Below, in pieces: positions 36,566-46,416 of a DNA stretch of 64,000 nt (positions are counted from its first letter, which is position 1; every line of letters begins with the position of its first letter). The stretch spans positions 62,001 to 126,000 of the forward strand of contig JADCBP010000001.1 of the NCBI GenBank assembly GCA_020253445.1, written 5' to 3'. Both the position numbers and the translations under genes were made by a program. The DNA is from Methylobacterium sp. Its GTDB lineage: Bacteria; Pseudomonadota; Alphaproteobacteria; Rhizobiales; Beijerinckiaceae. The notes under the pieces were generated by a model. That model saw only the letters and a list, made by a program, of their open reading frames with translations, was not told where the DNA came from and searched no databases.

Positions 36566-37585
36566 ATGCCCGTGGAAACATCATCCTCCGCCGTCCCCTC
36601 GGCGGAGCCGCCGCAGCATCGCCCGCTTCTGGGCATCCTGTTCAAGGTGGCCTCGGCCTTCACCTTTTCCTGCATGGGCGCCGCGGTGAAGGTGGTCGGC
36701 TCGATCACCCCGGCGGATCAGGCCTTCCCGGTGGGGCAGATCGTGTTCTGCCGTTCGTTCTTCGCGCTCATCCCGGTCTTCACCTGGATGGCGCTGATCG
36801 GGAAGCTCCATACCGCCTTCCAGACGAACAACCACAAGGGCCATCTGAGGCGCGGGCTCATCGGCTCGCTGGGCATGTTCTTCGGATTTACGGCGCTGAT
36901 GATGCTGCCTCTGACCGATGCGACCGCCATCTCGTTCACCGCGCCGCTGATTTCCGTGGTTCTCGCCGCCTTCGTGCTGGGCGAGGTCGTGCGCCTCTAC
37001 CGCTGGACCGCCGTGCTCGTTGGCTTCTGCGGCGTCATCGTGATGCTCTGGCCCTATTTTTCGGCGGATGCGATCAGCCGCCAGCCGGATACGACGCTCG
37101 CCCTGGGAGCCCTGTTCGGCTTCCTCGGCGCGGCCTGTGCCGCCTTCGCGATGATCGAGGTGCGCCGCCTGACGGCCACGGAGAGCACTTCCGCGATCGT
37201 GATCTACTTCTCGCTGATGACGACCACCTTCGGCATGCTGACCGTGGTCGGCGGCGGCATCGACCCGGAATGGGCATGGCGCACCCCCGATGCCAAGCAG
37301 GCATTGTTCCTGATCCTGGTGGGCGTGATGGGCGGCTTCGGGCAGATTTTCCTCACCGAGAGCTATCGCCGCGCGCCGGCCTCTACGGTCGCGCCCTTTG
37401 ATTATACCGGCATGATCTTCGCGATGGCCTGGGGCTATTTCCTGTTCGGGGAATTCCCGCACCAGCTTGTGCTCCTTGGCGCCTGCATCGTCTGCGGCGC
37501 GGGAATCTATGTCATCCTGCGCGAGCGCCAGCTCGGCATCGACCGCAAGAGGCAGGCCGAGGCCTCGCCGCCCCGTTCGATCTGA
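36566..37585 (+). CDS. DMT-superfamily transporter (EamA domains)
   Basis: A 339-residue membrane protein with ten hydrophobic helices in two EamA repeats. The first half has FCRSFFALIPVFTWM and LPLTDATAISFTAPLISVVL, the second APASTVAPFDYTGMIFAM and WGYFLFGEF, all standard drug/metabolite transporter landmarks. The substrate is not predictable. It is convergent with the ferredoxin gene downstream. Confidence 0.88.
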   Translation: MPVETSSSAVPSAEPPQHRPLLGILFKVASAFTFSCMGAAVKVVGSITPADQAFPVGQIVFCRSFFALIPVFTWMALIGKLHTAFQTNNHKGHLRRGLIGSLGMFFGFTALMMLPLTDATAISFTAPLISVVLAAFVLGEVVRLYRWTAVLVGFCGVIVMLWPYFSADAISRQPDTTLALGALFGFLGAACAAFAMIEVRRLTATESTSAIVIYFSLMTTTFGMLTVVGGGIDPEWAWRTPDAKQALFLILVGVMGGFGQIFLTESYRRAPASTVAPFDYTGMIFAMAWGYFLFGEFPHQLVLLGACIVCGAGIYVILRERQLGIDRKRQAEASPPRSI

Positions 37586-37588
37586 CGA

Positions 37589-37975
37589 TCAGCCCTCGGT
37601 CGGAGCGAGCGTCAGGCGCAGGCCATCCAGAGCCGCCTCCCAGAGAACCTGGCAGGAGAGGCGTGAATTGGGCCTCGCGTGCAGAAGCTGGTCAAGCATC
37701 GCTTCCTCATCCTCTCGCGCCGGCACGAGGCGGGCGAACCAGTCAGGATCGACATAGACATGGCAGGTGCCGCAGGCGACCGAGCCGCCGCAATTCTCCG
37801 GCATCTCCACCCCGCATTCGCGCATGATTTCCATGAGACGGAAGCCATTGAGCCCGGGAAGCAGATGGCGCACGCCGCCGCGATCCAGCACGTGGAAGGC
37901 TCCATCCGCCAGGGCGGGATCGAATGCCTCCGAAAAGGAGGTTTCCGCCTCCTCGTTGTTCCCCCGATCCAGCAT
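37589..37975 (-). CDS. [2Fe-2S] ferredoxin, second copy
   Basis: A 128-residue adrenodoxin-type ferredoxin with ENCGGSVACGTCHVYV (C-x5-C-x2-C) and the fourth ligand in SRLSCQV. It has the same fold and cysteine spacing as the protein at 25615-25935 but differs elsewhere and has an N-terminal extension of about 35 residues. GAGGTG precedes the ATG at 37975. Divergent from the XRE-cupin regulator gene. Partners are unknown. Confidence 0.88.
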   Translation of the reverse strand: MLDRGNNEEAETSFSEAFDPALADGAFHVLDRGGVRHLLPGLNGFRLMEIMRECGVEMPENCGGSVACGTCHVYVDPDWFARLVPAREDEEAMLDQLLHARPNSRLSCQVLWEAALDGLRLTLAPTEG

Positions 37976-38132
37976 TGCGCGACACCTCTTCACGGTCCGA
38001 CGCGGCCTCCCCCGGCCAGCACGGACTTCCCTATACGCCACGCTTGCCTCATGCCTTGCGCTGGGGCAAGAAAGAGGTTCGCTGAAGAGAATTTCCGTTC
38101 GATACATCAAACAGCAGGCAGGTGGGCCCCGC

Positions 38133-38744
38133 ATGGCCGAGAAGGACAAGCCCAGGGACTTCGAAACAGGCGCGGCGGCCTTGTCTGGCCAGCTTGGCAA
38201 GACGATCCAGCGCCTTCGCAAGAACTACAACCTCTCGCTATCCGAACTCGCCGAGCAATCCGGCGTCGCGAAATCCATCATCAGCCAGATCGAGCGCAAC
38301 GAGACCAACCCGACACTCGCCACCATCTGGCGGCTGAGCCAGGCGCTCGACATTTCCATCGAGCGCTTTCTCGTCGACAGCGATGACGCGCCGGTCATCG
38401 AGAAGATCTCGAAGGGCGACACGCCCATCCTGCTCTCGGAGGATGGCAAGGTGCGCCTCGCCATCATCGGCTGGCTGAAAACGGTCGAGTGGCTGCAATG
38501 GTATGATGTTCATGCCGAGCCGGGCGGCGTGCTCGATTCCGATGCGCATCAGCGCGGCTCGGTCGAAAATCTCTCGGTCTTCCAGGGTGCGTTCGAGGTC
38601 GAGATTGGCGGGCAGAAGGAAATCGTCCGCGCGGGCGAAACCCTGCGCTATCGCTGCGACCGCCAGCACATCATCCGCTGCCTCGAGGGCGAAGCGGGCC
38701 ATGCCACGATGGTGGTGATCCTGAAAGCCGCGGTGATGGAATAA
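38133..38744 (+). CDS. XRE-family transcriptional regulator with cupin domain
   Basis: A 203-residue regulator. A helix-turn-helix spans about residues 22-76 (LRKNYNLSLSELAEQSGVAK, then SIISQIERNETNPTLATIW). A cupin sensor domain spans about 105-200 with RGSVENLSVFQGAFEVEIGG and RAGETLRYRCDRQHIIRC. This architecture is common in regulators of amine and amino acid catabolism. No clear target gene adjoins it, though the divergent ferredoxin is possible. Confidence 0.88.
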   Translation: MAEKDKPRDFETGAAALSGQLGKTIQRLRKNYNLSLSELAEQSGVAKSIISQIERNETNPTLATIWRLSQALDISIERFLVDSDDAPVIEKISKGDTPILLSEDGKVRLAIIGWLKTVEWLQWYDVHAEPGGVLDSDAHQRGSVENLSVFQGAFEVEIGGQKEIVRAGETLRYRCDRQHIIRCLEGEAGHATMVVILKAAVME

Positions 38745-38762
38745 GGCCCCGAAAGGCCTTTT
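38743..38762 (+). terminator. Short terminator after XRE-cupin gene
   Basis: AAGGCC and GGCCTT arms with a six-base loop and TTTT. It overlaps the stop codon of the regulator and lies between convergent genes. Confidence 0.6.
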
Positions 38763-38765
38763 CGC

Positions 38766-39512
38766 TCACTTCTTTGCGGCGACCGGCTTCCCCGCCACTG
38801 GCGGCAAGCTTGCGAGATACTCGCCCATGGCGAGGCGATCGGCATCGCTCAGTTCAGCCATATTCTTGACGACCGAGCCCATCGAGCCGCCCACGGTGAG
38901 GAAGCCCGGAGTCTCGCCCGTCTTCAGGAACAGCGCGTGCTCCTGCTTGGTCCAGGCGCCGATGCCATCCTTGTGCGGGGTGATGTTCGGAACCGTGCCC
39001 TTGCCCTCGGGATCCGACCCACCGCCGAAGCGCTTCGCCGTGACGATGCCGCCGAGCGGGTTGCGAGGCGAATGGCACTCGGCGCAATGGCCGGGGCCCT
39101 CGACGAGGTAAGCACCGCGATTCCATTCCGGGCTCTTGCCGGCAACTGCCTGCTGCAGCTTTCCATCGAGATGGAGAAGCTTCCAGCCACCAAGGCTGCG
39201 GCGGATGTTGAAGGGGAAGCCAATCTCGTGCGCCGGCGCGCGGCCCTCCACGGGGGCCAGCGACTTGATATAGGCGAAGAGGTCCGCGAGATCCTTGCCG
39301 CCCCTCCGCTGGAACGAGGCGCAGGGGAAAGCCGGGCAACAATGGCTGCCATCCGGCGCCACACCCCCGTGCATCGCGATGATGAACTGGTCGGGCGTCC
39401 AGCTGCCGATGCCGTCGCGGGGCCGAAGCGAGAGAGTTGGGACATGGAAAGTGCCGGCGGGAGCGCTGCCGGATTCTCGATCATGCGGCGCTTCACGCCA
39501 CCGTTCCCGCAT
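38766..39512 (-). pseudogene. Cytochrome c, 5'-truncated
   Basis: Residues 23-248 match the middle and end of a multi-haem cytochrome c of the membrane dehydrogenase type: GTFHVPTLSLRPRDGIGSWT, APDGSHCCPAFPCASF, EIGFPFNIR, then the haem site GHCAECHSPRN and NITPHKDGIGAWT. The first haem motif, which should lie 40-50 residues before VPTLS, is absent, as is any signal peptide. The first 20 residues (MRERWREAPHDR) look like read-out of unrelated DNA. A repeat element lies 45 bases upstream of the apparent start. I take it as a truncated, probably non-functional gene; a single-haem product is the alternative. Confidence 0.65.
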
Positions 39513-39557
39513 CCAGGCCAGGTGTCGAGCGGAACTTGAGTGCGGAACCCCAAATCC

Positions 39558-39662
39558 GGAGTATTTTCCGATCTGACCGGATCAGCTCGAAAATGCTTTG
39601 TCTCTTTGTTTGGTCGCATTTTCTTCACGCGAACCGGCATCCGCTTCGCTCGAAAATACTCC
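39558..39662. repeat. Interspersed repeat, single-unit copy
   Basis: A 105-base element bounded by perfect inverted ends GGAGTATTTT and AAAATACTCC. Inside are GATCTGACCGGAT, TCGAAAATGCTTTG, and TCGCATTTTCTTCACGCGAACCGG, shared with the larger element at 52836-53109. It lies between the truncated cytochrome and the molybdenum hydroxylase gene. The family resembles short palindromic repeats common in Hyphomicrobiales genomes. Confidence 0.8.
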
Positions 39663-39693
39663 ATGCGCTTCTCAATTCGTTGTGATCAGCCGA

Positions 39694-41979
39694 TTATTTG
39701 CCCTGATGCAGCGCTTCCCACAGCCGGCGCGGGGTGGCCGGCATATCGATGTGACGAAGGCCTTTTTCCCGCCGCAGGGCATCCACCACCGCGTTCATCA
39801 CGGCCGGGGCAGCGCCGATCGTGCCCGCTTCGCCAGCGCCCTTCACGCCCAGGATATTCGTGGTCGAGCGGATATTGCGCGTCTCGAAATCGAAATCCGG
39901 CATGTCATGCGCGCGGGGCATCGCGTAATCGAGGAAGCTCGCGGTGAGGATCTGGCCTTTACCGTCCATCACGAAATTCTCGACCAGCGCCTGCCCGATG
40001 CCCTGCGCGATACCGCCATGGATCTGGCCCGCGAGCAGCACGGGGTTCACCGTCACGCCGAAATCATCGACAACGACATAATTCACGATGCGGATTGCAC
40101 CCGTCGCGGGGTCGATTTCCACCTCGGCCACATGCGTGCCGTTGGGGTAGGTCGCCTCCGGCGGCTTGAAGGAGGCTGTTTCGGTCAGCATCGCCTTCTT
40201 CGCGGCAGGAAGTGCAGCAATCTCCGCATAGCTGATGCGCCGGTCGGTGCCCGCGATCCGCACCGCCCCATCCGCGATTTCGAGATCGCCCTCGCCCGCC
40301 TCGAGCGCGTTGGCCGCGAGTTTCTTCAGCGTCTTCGCAAGTCCCTCGGCCGCGAGCGCCACGCCCGCCCCCCCCACGGGGATGGAGCGCGAACCGCCCG
40401 TGCCCGAACCGGAGGCGATTTCCTTCGTGTCGCCCTGCCTCACACGGATCTGGCTGAGCGGCAGATCGAGATGCTCGGCGACCAGCTGCGCATAGGCCGT
40501 CTCATGCCCCTGCCCGTTCGATTGCGTGCCGATGCGCACGGTGACGGTGCCATCCTTCTCAAGTGTCACATGGCCGGGCTCGGCCCCGCCGCCGCCGCAA
40601 GCCTCGATATAGACGCCGAGGCCAATACCGCGGATGAGGCCCTTGCGCCTGGCCGCCCGCAGGCGGGCCGGGAAGCCTTTCCAGTCGGCCTTTTCCATCG
40701 CGGCCTTCATGTGCTCGGCGAATTCGCCGGTGTCATAGACGCGGCCCGTCGGCGTGCGATAGGGCATCTGGCGCGGCTTCACGAGGTTCAGCCTGCGCAG
40801 GGCGATGCGATCCATGCCGATCTCGTCGGCGATGAAATCCACAAGGCGCTCAATGGTATAAGCTGCCTCCGGGCGGCCTGCGCCACGATAGGCGTCGATC
40901 GGCACGGAATGCGAGTAGATGCCGCGGATCAGCGTGTAGCCCGTGGGAATATCATAGCAGCCCGTGAGCATGGTCGAGCCGACATAGGGGATGAACGGCG
41001 CGTATTGCGAGAGATAGGCCCCCATATTCGCATCGAGCTTCACGCGAATGGCGAGGAACTTGCCCTTCTCGTCGAGCGCCATTTCGGCATGGGTGAGATT
41101 GTCGCGACCATGCGCGCAGGCGAAGAAATGCTCGGACCGGTCCGACACCCAGCGCACCGGGCGGCCAAGCCGCCGCGCGGCTTCCGCCGCGAGCGGGTAT
41201 TCGCGATACATGAAGGTCTTGGTGCCGAAGCCACCGCCGACATCCGGCGTGATGACGCGGACATTGGCGGGGTCGATCCTGAAGATCGCCCTGGCGAGCG
41301 TGTCGCGCAGGCCATGGCTGCCCTGCGAGCCGAGGGTGATCGTGAAGCTGTCACCCTTCACCTCGGCCAGCACGGAGCGCGGCTCCATGTAATTCGCGAC
41401 AATGCGGTTATTCACGAGATCGAGCCCGATCACCCGATGCGCGTGAGCGAAGACCGCGTCGGTCTTTTCCATGTCGCCGAGCACGGTCTCGAAGGCGACG
41501 TTCCCCGGCGCTTCCGGGTGCACCAGCGGCGCACCGGGCGCGCGGGCGGTGGCGAGGTCGGCCGCAACCGGCAGGCTTCTCCATTCAATGTCGAGAGCCT
41601 CGGCTGCATCGCGCGCGAGGTCGAGATTTTCAGCGACGATGAAAGCCACCGCCTCGCCCACATGGCGCACGGTATCACGCGGCAGAACCGGATATTCCGG
41701 CAAGGCCATGCGCTCGCCGTCGCGGTTCTTCTGCGGAGCTTGGCAAGGAAGCGGGCCGAGATGGCCGATATCCGCGCCGGTGAGGATGAGCACCACGCCC
41801 GGCATGGCGCGCGCTTCCTCGATGTTCCTGATGCGGAAGGTGGCATGCGCGAAGGGCGCACGCAGCACGAAGGCGCGCGCCTCGCCTTTCGCGCGGGCAT
41901 CGGTGGCATAATGCCCCGCGCCCGTGATGAATCGCTGATCCTCGACGCGCGTGAGCGCCTGTCCGATGCCGAATTTCAT
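39694..41979 (-). CDS. Xanthine dehydrogenase-family molybdopterin-binding subunit
   Basis: A 761-residue large subunit of the molybdenum hydroxylase family (xanthine dehydrogenase, CO dehydrogenase, aldehyde oxidase). Landmarks are DVGGGFGTK, the active-site loop AYRGAGRPEA (form II, not the AYRCSFR of true CO dehydrogenase), GTQSNGQGHET, and GVKGAGEAGTIGAAPA with the catalytic glutamate. The substrate is unknown. The FAD and 2Fe-2S subunits usually encoded beside it are absent; only a damaged cytochrome c is near. I chose the ATG at 41979 because MKFGIGQALTRVEDQRFITG is the standard N-terminus. Confidence 0.9.
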   Translation of the reverse strand: MKFGIGQALTRVEDQRFITGAGHYATDARAKGEARAFVLRAPFAHATFRIRNIEEARAMPGVVLILTGADIGHLGPLPCQAPQKNRDGERMALPEYPVLPRDTVRHVGEAVAFIVAENLDLARDAAEALDIEWRSLPVAADLATARAPGAPLVHPEAPGNVAFETVLGDMEKTDAVFAHAHRVIGLDLVNNRIVANYMEPRSVLAEVKGDSFTITLGSQGSHGLRDTLARAIFRIDPANVRVITPDVGGGFGTKTFMYREYPLAAEAARRLGRPVRWVSDRSEHFFACAHGRDNLTHAEMALDEKGKFLAIRVKLDANMGAYLSQYAPFIPYVGSTMLTGCYDIPTGYTLIRGIYSHSVPIDAYRGAGRPEAAYTIERLVDFIADEIGMDRIALRRLNLVKPRQMPYRTPTGRVYDTGEFAEHMKAAMEKADWKGFPARLRAARRKGLIRGIGLGVYIEACGGGGAEPGHVTLEKDGTVTVRIGTQSNGQGHETAYAQLVAEHLDLPLSQIRVRQGDTKEIASGSGTGGSRSIPVGGAGVALAAEGLAKTLKKLAANALEAGEGDLEIADGAVRIAGTDRRISYAEIAALPAAKKAMLTETASFKPPEATYPNGTHVAEVEIDPATGAIRIVNYVVVDDFGVTVNPVLLAGQIHGGIAQGIGQALVENFVMDGKGQILTASFLDYAMPRAHDMPDFDFETRNIRSTTNILGVKGAGEAGTIGAAPAVMNAVVDALRREKGLRHIDMPATPRRLWEALHQGK

Positions 41980-42054
41980 GGCGGAAGATCCTGAGGAGGG
42001 GGAATACCCGTCTCCTCCAAGCATAGGCATGGAACGCGGCGCTTCAAGTCCGGA

Positions 42055-42375
42055 TCAGTCCCCTTGGGCTATTTCCTCGCCAGCCATCACCCAATCCTTG
42101 AAGCCGCCGGCATAATGTTCCGCCAGCGGCAGCCCCGCCGCCTCAGCCATCATCAGCGCATGGCGCGAGCGCACGCCCGCGGCGCAGGAAAACACGATCC
42201 GCCGCCCCTCGGCCTTGGGAATCGCTGCGGGATCGAAGGTCGAGAGCGGCATCGAGAGGGAACCCGGGATGTGGCCCATGGCGAATTCATGCGGCTCGCG
42301 CACATCGATCAGCAGGATCGAACCATCCGCGAGCCCCTCACGGATTGTGTCGAGGTCGAGATCGATGATGGCCAT
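42055..42375 (-). CDS. Rhodanese-like sulfurtransferase
   Basis: A 106-residue single rhodanese domain. LLIDVREPHEFAMGHIPGS is the CH2A-like segment, the active loop is CAAGVRS (Cys64), and GFKDWVMAGEE ends the fold. It transfers sulfane sulfur; in this position it might support the molybdenum hydroxylase, which needs a terminal sulfido ligand, but that is speculation. It is on the same strand and 75 bases upstream of that gene. Confidence 0.88.
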   Translation of the reverse strand: MAIIDLDLDTIREGLADGSILLIDVREPHEFAMGHIPGSLSMPLSTFDPAAIPKAEGRRIVFSCAAGVRSRHALMMAEAAGLPLAEHYAGGFKDWVMAGEEIAQGD

Positions 42376-42604
42376 GCACGCCTCCAAAACAGCTTCGCCT
42401 GAGTGATGGCCAATCCGCGCTCGGCTGGCAAGCCGGGATTCAACACGCCTCAAGGAGGTTCTGGAACCGATCTTCGCCCGTGGAGGGCCGCATGGCGACC
42501 GATGAAGGCCCCGGGGCCGAAACCATGGAGGCCCGGATGCAATGAAGGATGGAGATCGCCCGCAGCGGCAGAAGCAGGATGACATGCGGCGGGAAGGAAC
42601 TGTC

Positions 42605-42658
42605 CTGCATTGGGGGGCAGACTTGCATTGTGGGGCTGATTTGCATCGTGGGGCTGAT
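42605..42658. repeat. 18-bp tandem repeat upstream of iolD
   Basis: Two near-identical 18-base units, TTGCATTGTGGGGCTGAT (42623) and TTGCATCGTGGGGCTGAT (42641), with a more degenerate unit before them and a partial one after. They lie within the 405-base gap 42376-42780 between the rhodanese and iolD. No gene was seen in the gap. Confidence 0.7.
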
Positions 42659-42780
42659 TTGCATGATCGGCGCCGGCAACCCGAATGGTCGAAAGAGCGC
42701 GGTTGAATTGCCAGCGCTTCCAGCCTTACGATGCCGGCAAAACAAGCCGAAACCGGTGATTCCAAGGGAGAATGCACTCC

Positions 42781-44628
<1,848 letters not shown>

Positions 44629-44631
44629 CCC

Positions 44632-45531
44632 ATGACCATCCGCATCGGTGCCAACCCCATCGGCTGGTCAAATGACGACCTGCTCGAAATCGGTGGCGAA
44701 ACCCCGCTCGAAACCTGCCTCGCGGAAGCGCGGGAGGCAGGATTCGTGGGCATGGAACTCGGCAACAAGTTCCCGCGCGAGGCGAAGGCGCTGAAGGCCG
44801 CTCTCGCGCCCTTCGGCATGTCTCTCGTCGGCGGCTGGCATTCGGTGGAATTGCTGAGGCGCGACGCGAAGGAGGAATTCGCCCTGGCGAAAGCCCATCG
44901 CGAATTGCTGAAGGCCATGGACACCAGCGTGTTCATTGTCGCGGAGACCTCGAACGCCATCCATGGCAACCGCGCGATGCCGCTTTCGCAGCGTCCGCAT
45001 CTCGCGAGCAGCGAATGGAAGCCCTATGCCGCGCGGATGACCGATTTCGCCGCGATGCTCGCCGATGAGGGCCTCGCGCTCTGCTACCACCACCACATGG
45101 GCACGATCATCGAGAGCCGCGAGGATATCGCGCGCTTCATGGATGCCTGCGGGCCTTCCGTGAACCTGCTGCTCGATACCGGTCACGCGACCTGGGGCGG
45201 CTCCGACCCCGCCGAACTCGCGGCAACCTATCGCTCGCGCATCACCCATGTGCATTGCAAGGATGTGCGCCCGGCGATCATCGCCAAATCGAAAGCGGGC
45301 GACTGGTCCTTCCTCGATTCCATCCTCGGCACAGGCCCGGAACTCGGCACCTACACCGTGCCGGGCGATGGCGCGGTGGATTATGTCAGCGTCTTCAAGG
45401 CGCTCGCGGGCTATTCCGGCTGGGTGATCGTCGAGGCCGAGCAGGACCCGAAGAAGGCGCATCCGCTCACCTATGCCAGGAAGGGCGTCGCGCATCTGCA
45501 ATGGGCATTGAAGGAGGCTGGTCTCGCATGA
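44632..45531 (+). CDS. iolE: myo-Inosose-2 dehydratase
   Basis: A 299-residue TIM-barrel enzyme of the xylose isomerase-like family that dehydrates scyllo-inosose. It begins IRIGANPIGWSNDDL, as IolE does, and has YHHHMGTIIE with metal-binding histidines, LLLDTGHATWGG and HVHCKDVR for the rest of the metal site. Three bases separate it from iolD, and its stop overlaps the iolB start. It acts one step before IolD. Confidence 0.95.
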   Translation: MTIRIGANPIGWSNDDLLEIGGETPLETCLAEAREAGFVGMELGNKFPREAKALKAALAPFGMSLVGGWHSVELLRRDAKEEFALAKAHRELLKAMDTSVFIVAETSNAIHGNRAMPLSQRPHLASSEWKPYAARMTDFAAMLADEGLALCYHHHMGTIIESREDIARFMDACGPSVNLLLDTGHATWGGSDPAELAATYRSRITHVHCKDVRPAIIAKSKAGDWSFLDSILGTGPELGTYTVPGDGAVDYVSVFKALAGYSGWVIVEAEQDPKKAHPLTYARKGVAHLQWALKEAGLA

Positions 45532-46325
45532 ACTCGCATCTGCTGCGGCGGCCCGCTACCAGGAATCCCATCCACAACATCACGCCCGAAAATGCGGGCT
45601 GGACCTATGTCGGCTTCACGCTCTACCGGCTCGCGGCGGGGGATGTGATCGAGGCCGGAACCGCGCGGCGGGAGGCCTGTATCGTCATGGTCTCGGGTAT
45701 GGCGCATCTCGCGGCGAGCGGCCAGGATTTCGGCGATCAGGGCGGTCGCGAAAGCCCGTTCGATGGATTGCCGGCCTCCCTCTATGTCCCGGCGAATTCG
45801 GGCTGGCGGGCCGAGGCGCGAACCGATTGCGAGATCGCGATCTGCACCGCGCCCGCCTTCGGGAGCCTGCCCGCCAGGCTCATTCCACCTTCCGAAGTGG
45901 GGCAGGAAACGCGCGGAACCGGCACGAATACGCGCCATGTGCGCAACATCCTGCCGGATACCTCGCCCCATGCCGAAAGCCTGCTCGTGGTGGAGGTGAT
46001 CACCCCCGGCGGGCATTGGTCGAGCTATCCGCCCCACAAGCATGACCGCGACAATCTTCCGGCCGAGAGCCTGCTGGAAGAGACCTATTACCACCGCATC
46101 CGCCCGCCTCAGGGCTATGCCATCCAGCGGGTCTACACGGATGACCGCTCGCTCGACGAGACCATCACCGTGCAGGATGGCGACGTCGTGCTGGTGCCGG
46201 AAGGTTATCACCCGGTCGGCGCGGCGCATGGCTATGATCTCTATTATCTCAACGTGATGGCCGGGCCGAAGCGCCTCTGGCGCTTCCATAACGATCCCGC
46301 CCATGCCTGGCTGTTGAAGAAATAG
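45528..46325 (+). CDS. iolB: 5-Deoxy-glucuronate isomerase
   Basis: A 265-residue bicupin that isomerises 5-deoxy-glucuronate, the product of IolD, to 5-dehydro-2-deoxygluconate. The metal-binding cupin motif HWSSYPPHKHDRDN is clear (about residues 161-174), and VPEGYHPVGAAHGYDLYYLN supplies the later ligand. It starts at an ATGA overlap with iolE. The name fits both length and order: iolD, iolE, iolB act consecutively. Confidence 0.94.
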   Translation: MNSHLLRRPATRNPIHNITPENAGWTYVGFTLYRLAAGDVIEAGTARREACIVMVSGMAHLAASGQDFGDQGGRESPFDGLPASLYVPANSGWRAEARTDCEIAICTAPAFGSLPARLIPPSEVGQETRGTGTNTRHVRNILPDTSPHAESLLVVEVITPGGHWSSYPPHKHDRDNLPAESLLEETYYHRIRPPQGYAIQRVYTDDRSLDETITVQDGDVVLVPEGYHPVGAAHGYDLYYLNVMAGPKRLWRFHNDPAHAWLLKK

Positions 46326-46379
46326 CCTCTCCCGTCATGGCCGGGCGATCGGGGTGTTCCTTCTCCGTGCAGGGTCGTC

Positions 46380-46404
46380 GATGCCCGGAGCCGGTTCGGG
46401 CATC
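46380..46404. terminator. Inverted repeat between convergent iolB and pobA
   Basis: GATGCCCG and CGGGCATC form an 8-bp stem with a 9-base loop. No T-tract on either side, so it may only weakly terminate or stabilise transcript ends. Confidence 0.35.
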
Positions 46405-46416
46405 ACATCGCAGCAT

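Noticed and set aside
42440-42745. Small - strand frame encoding repeated MQISPT units upstream of iolD
   Set aside because: The peptide repeats only reflect the 18-bp DNA repeat; no ribosome site or homology was seen.
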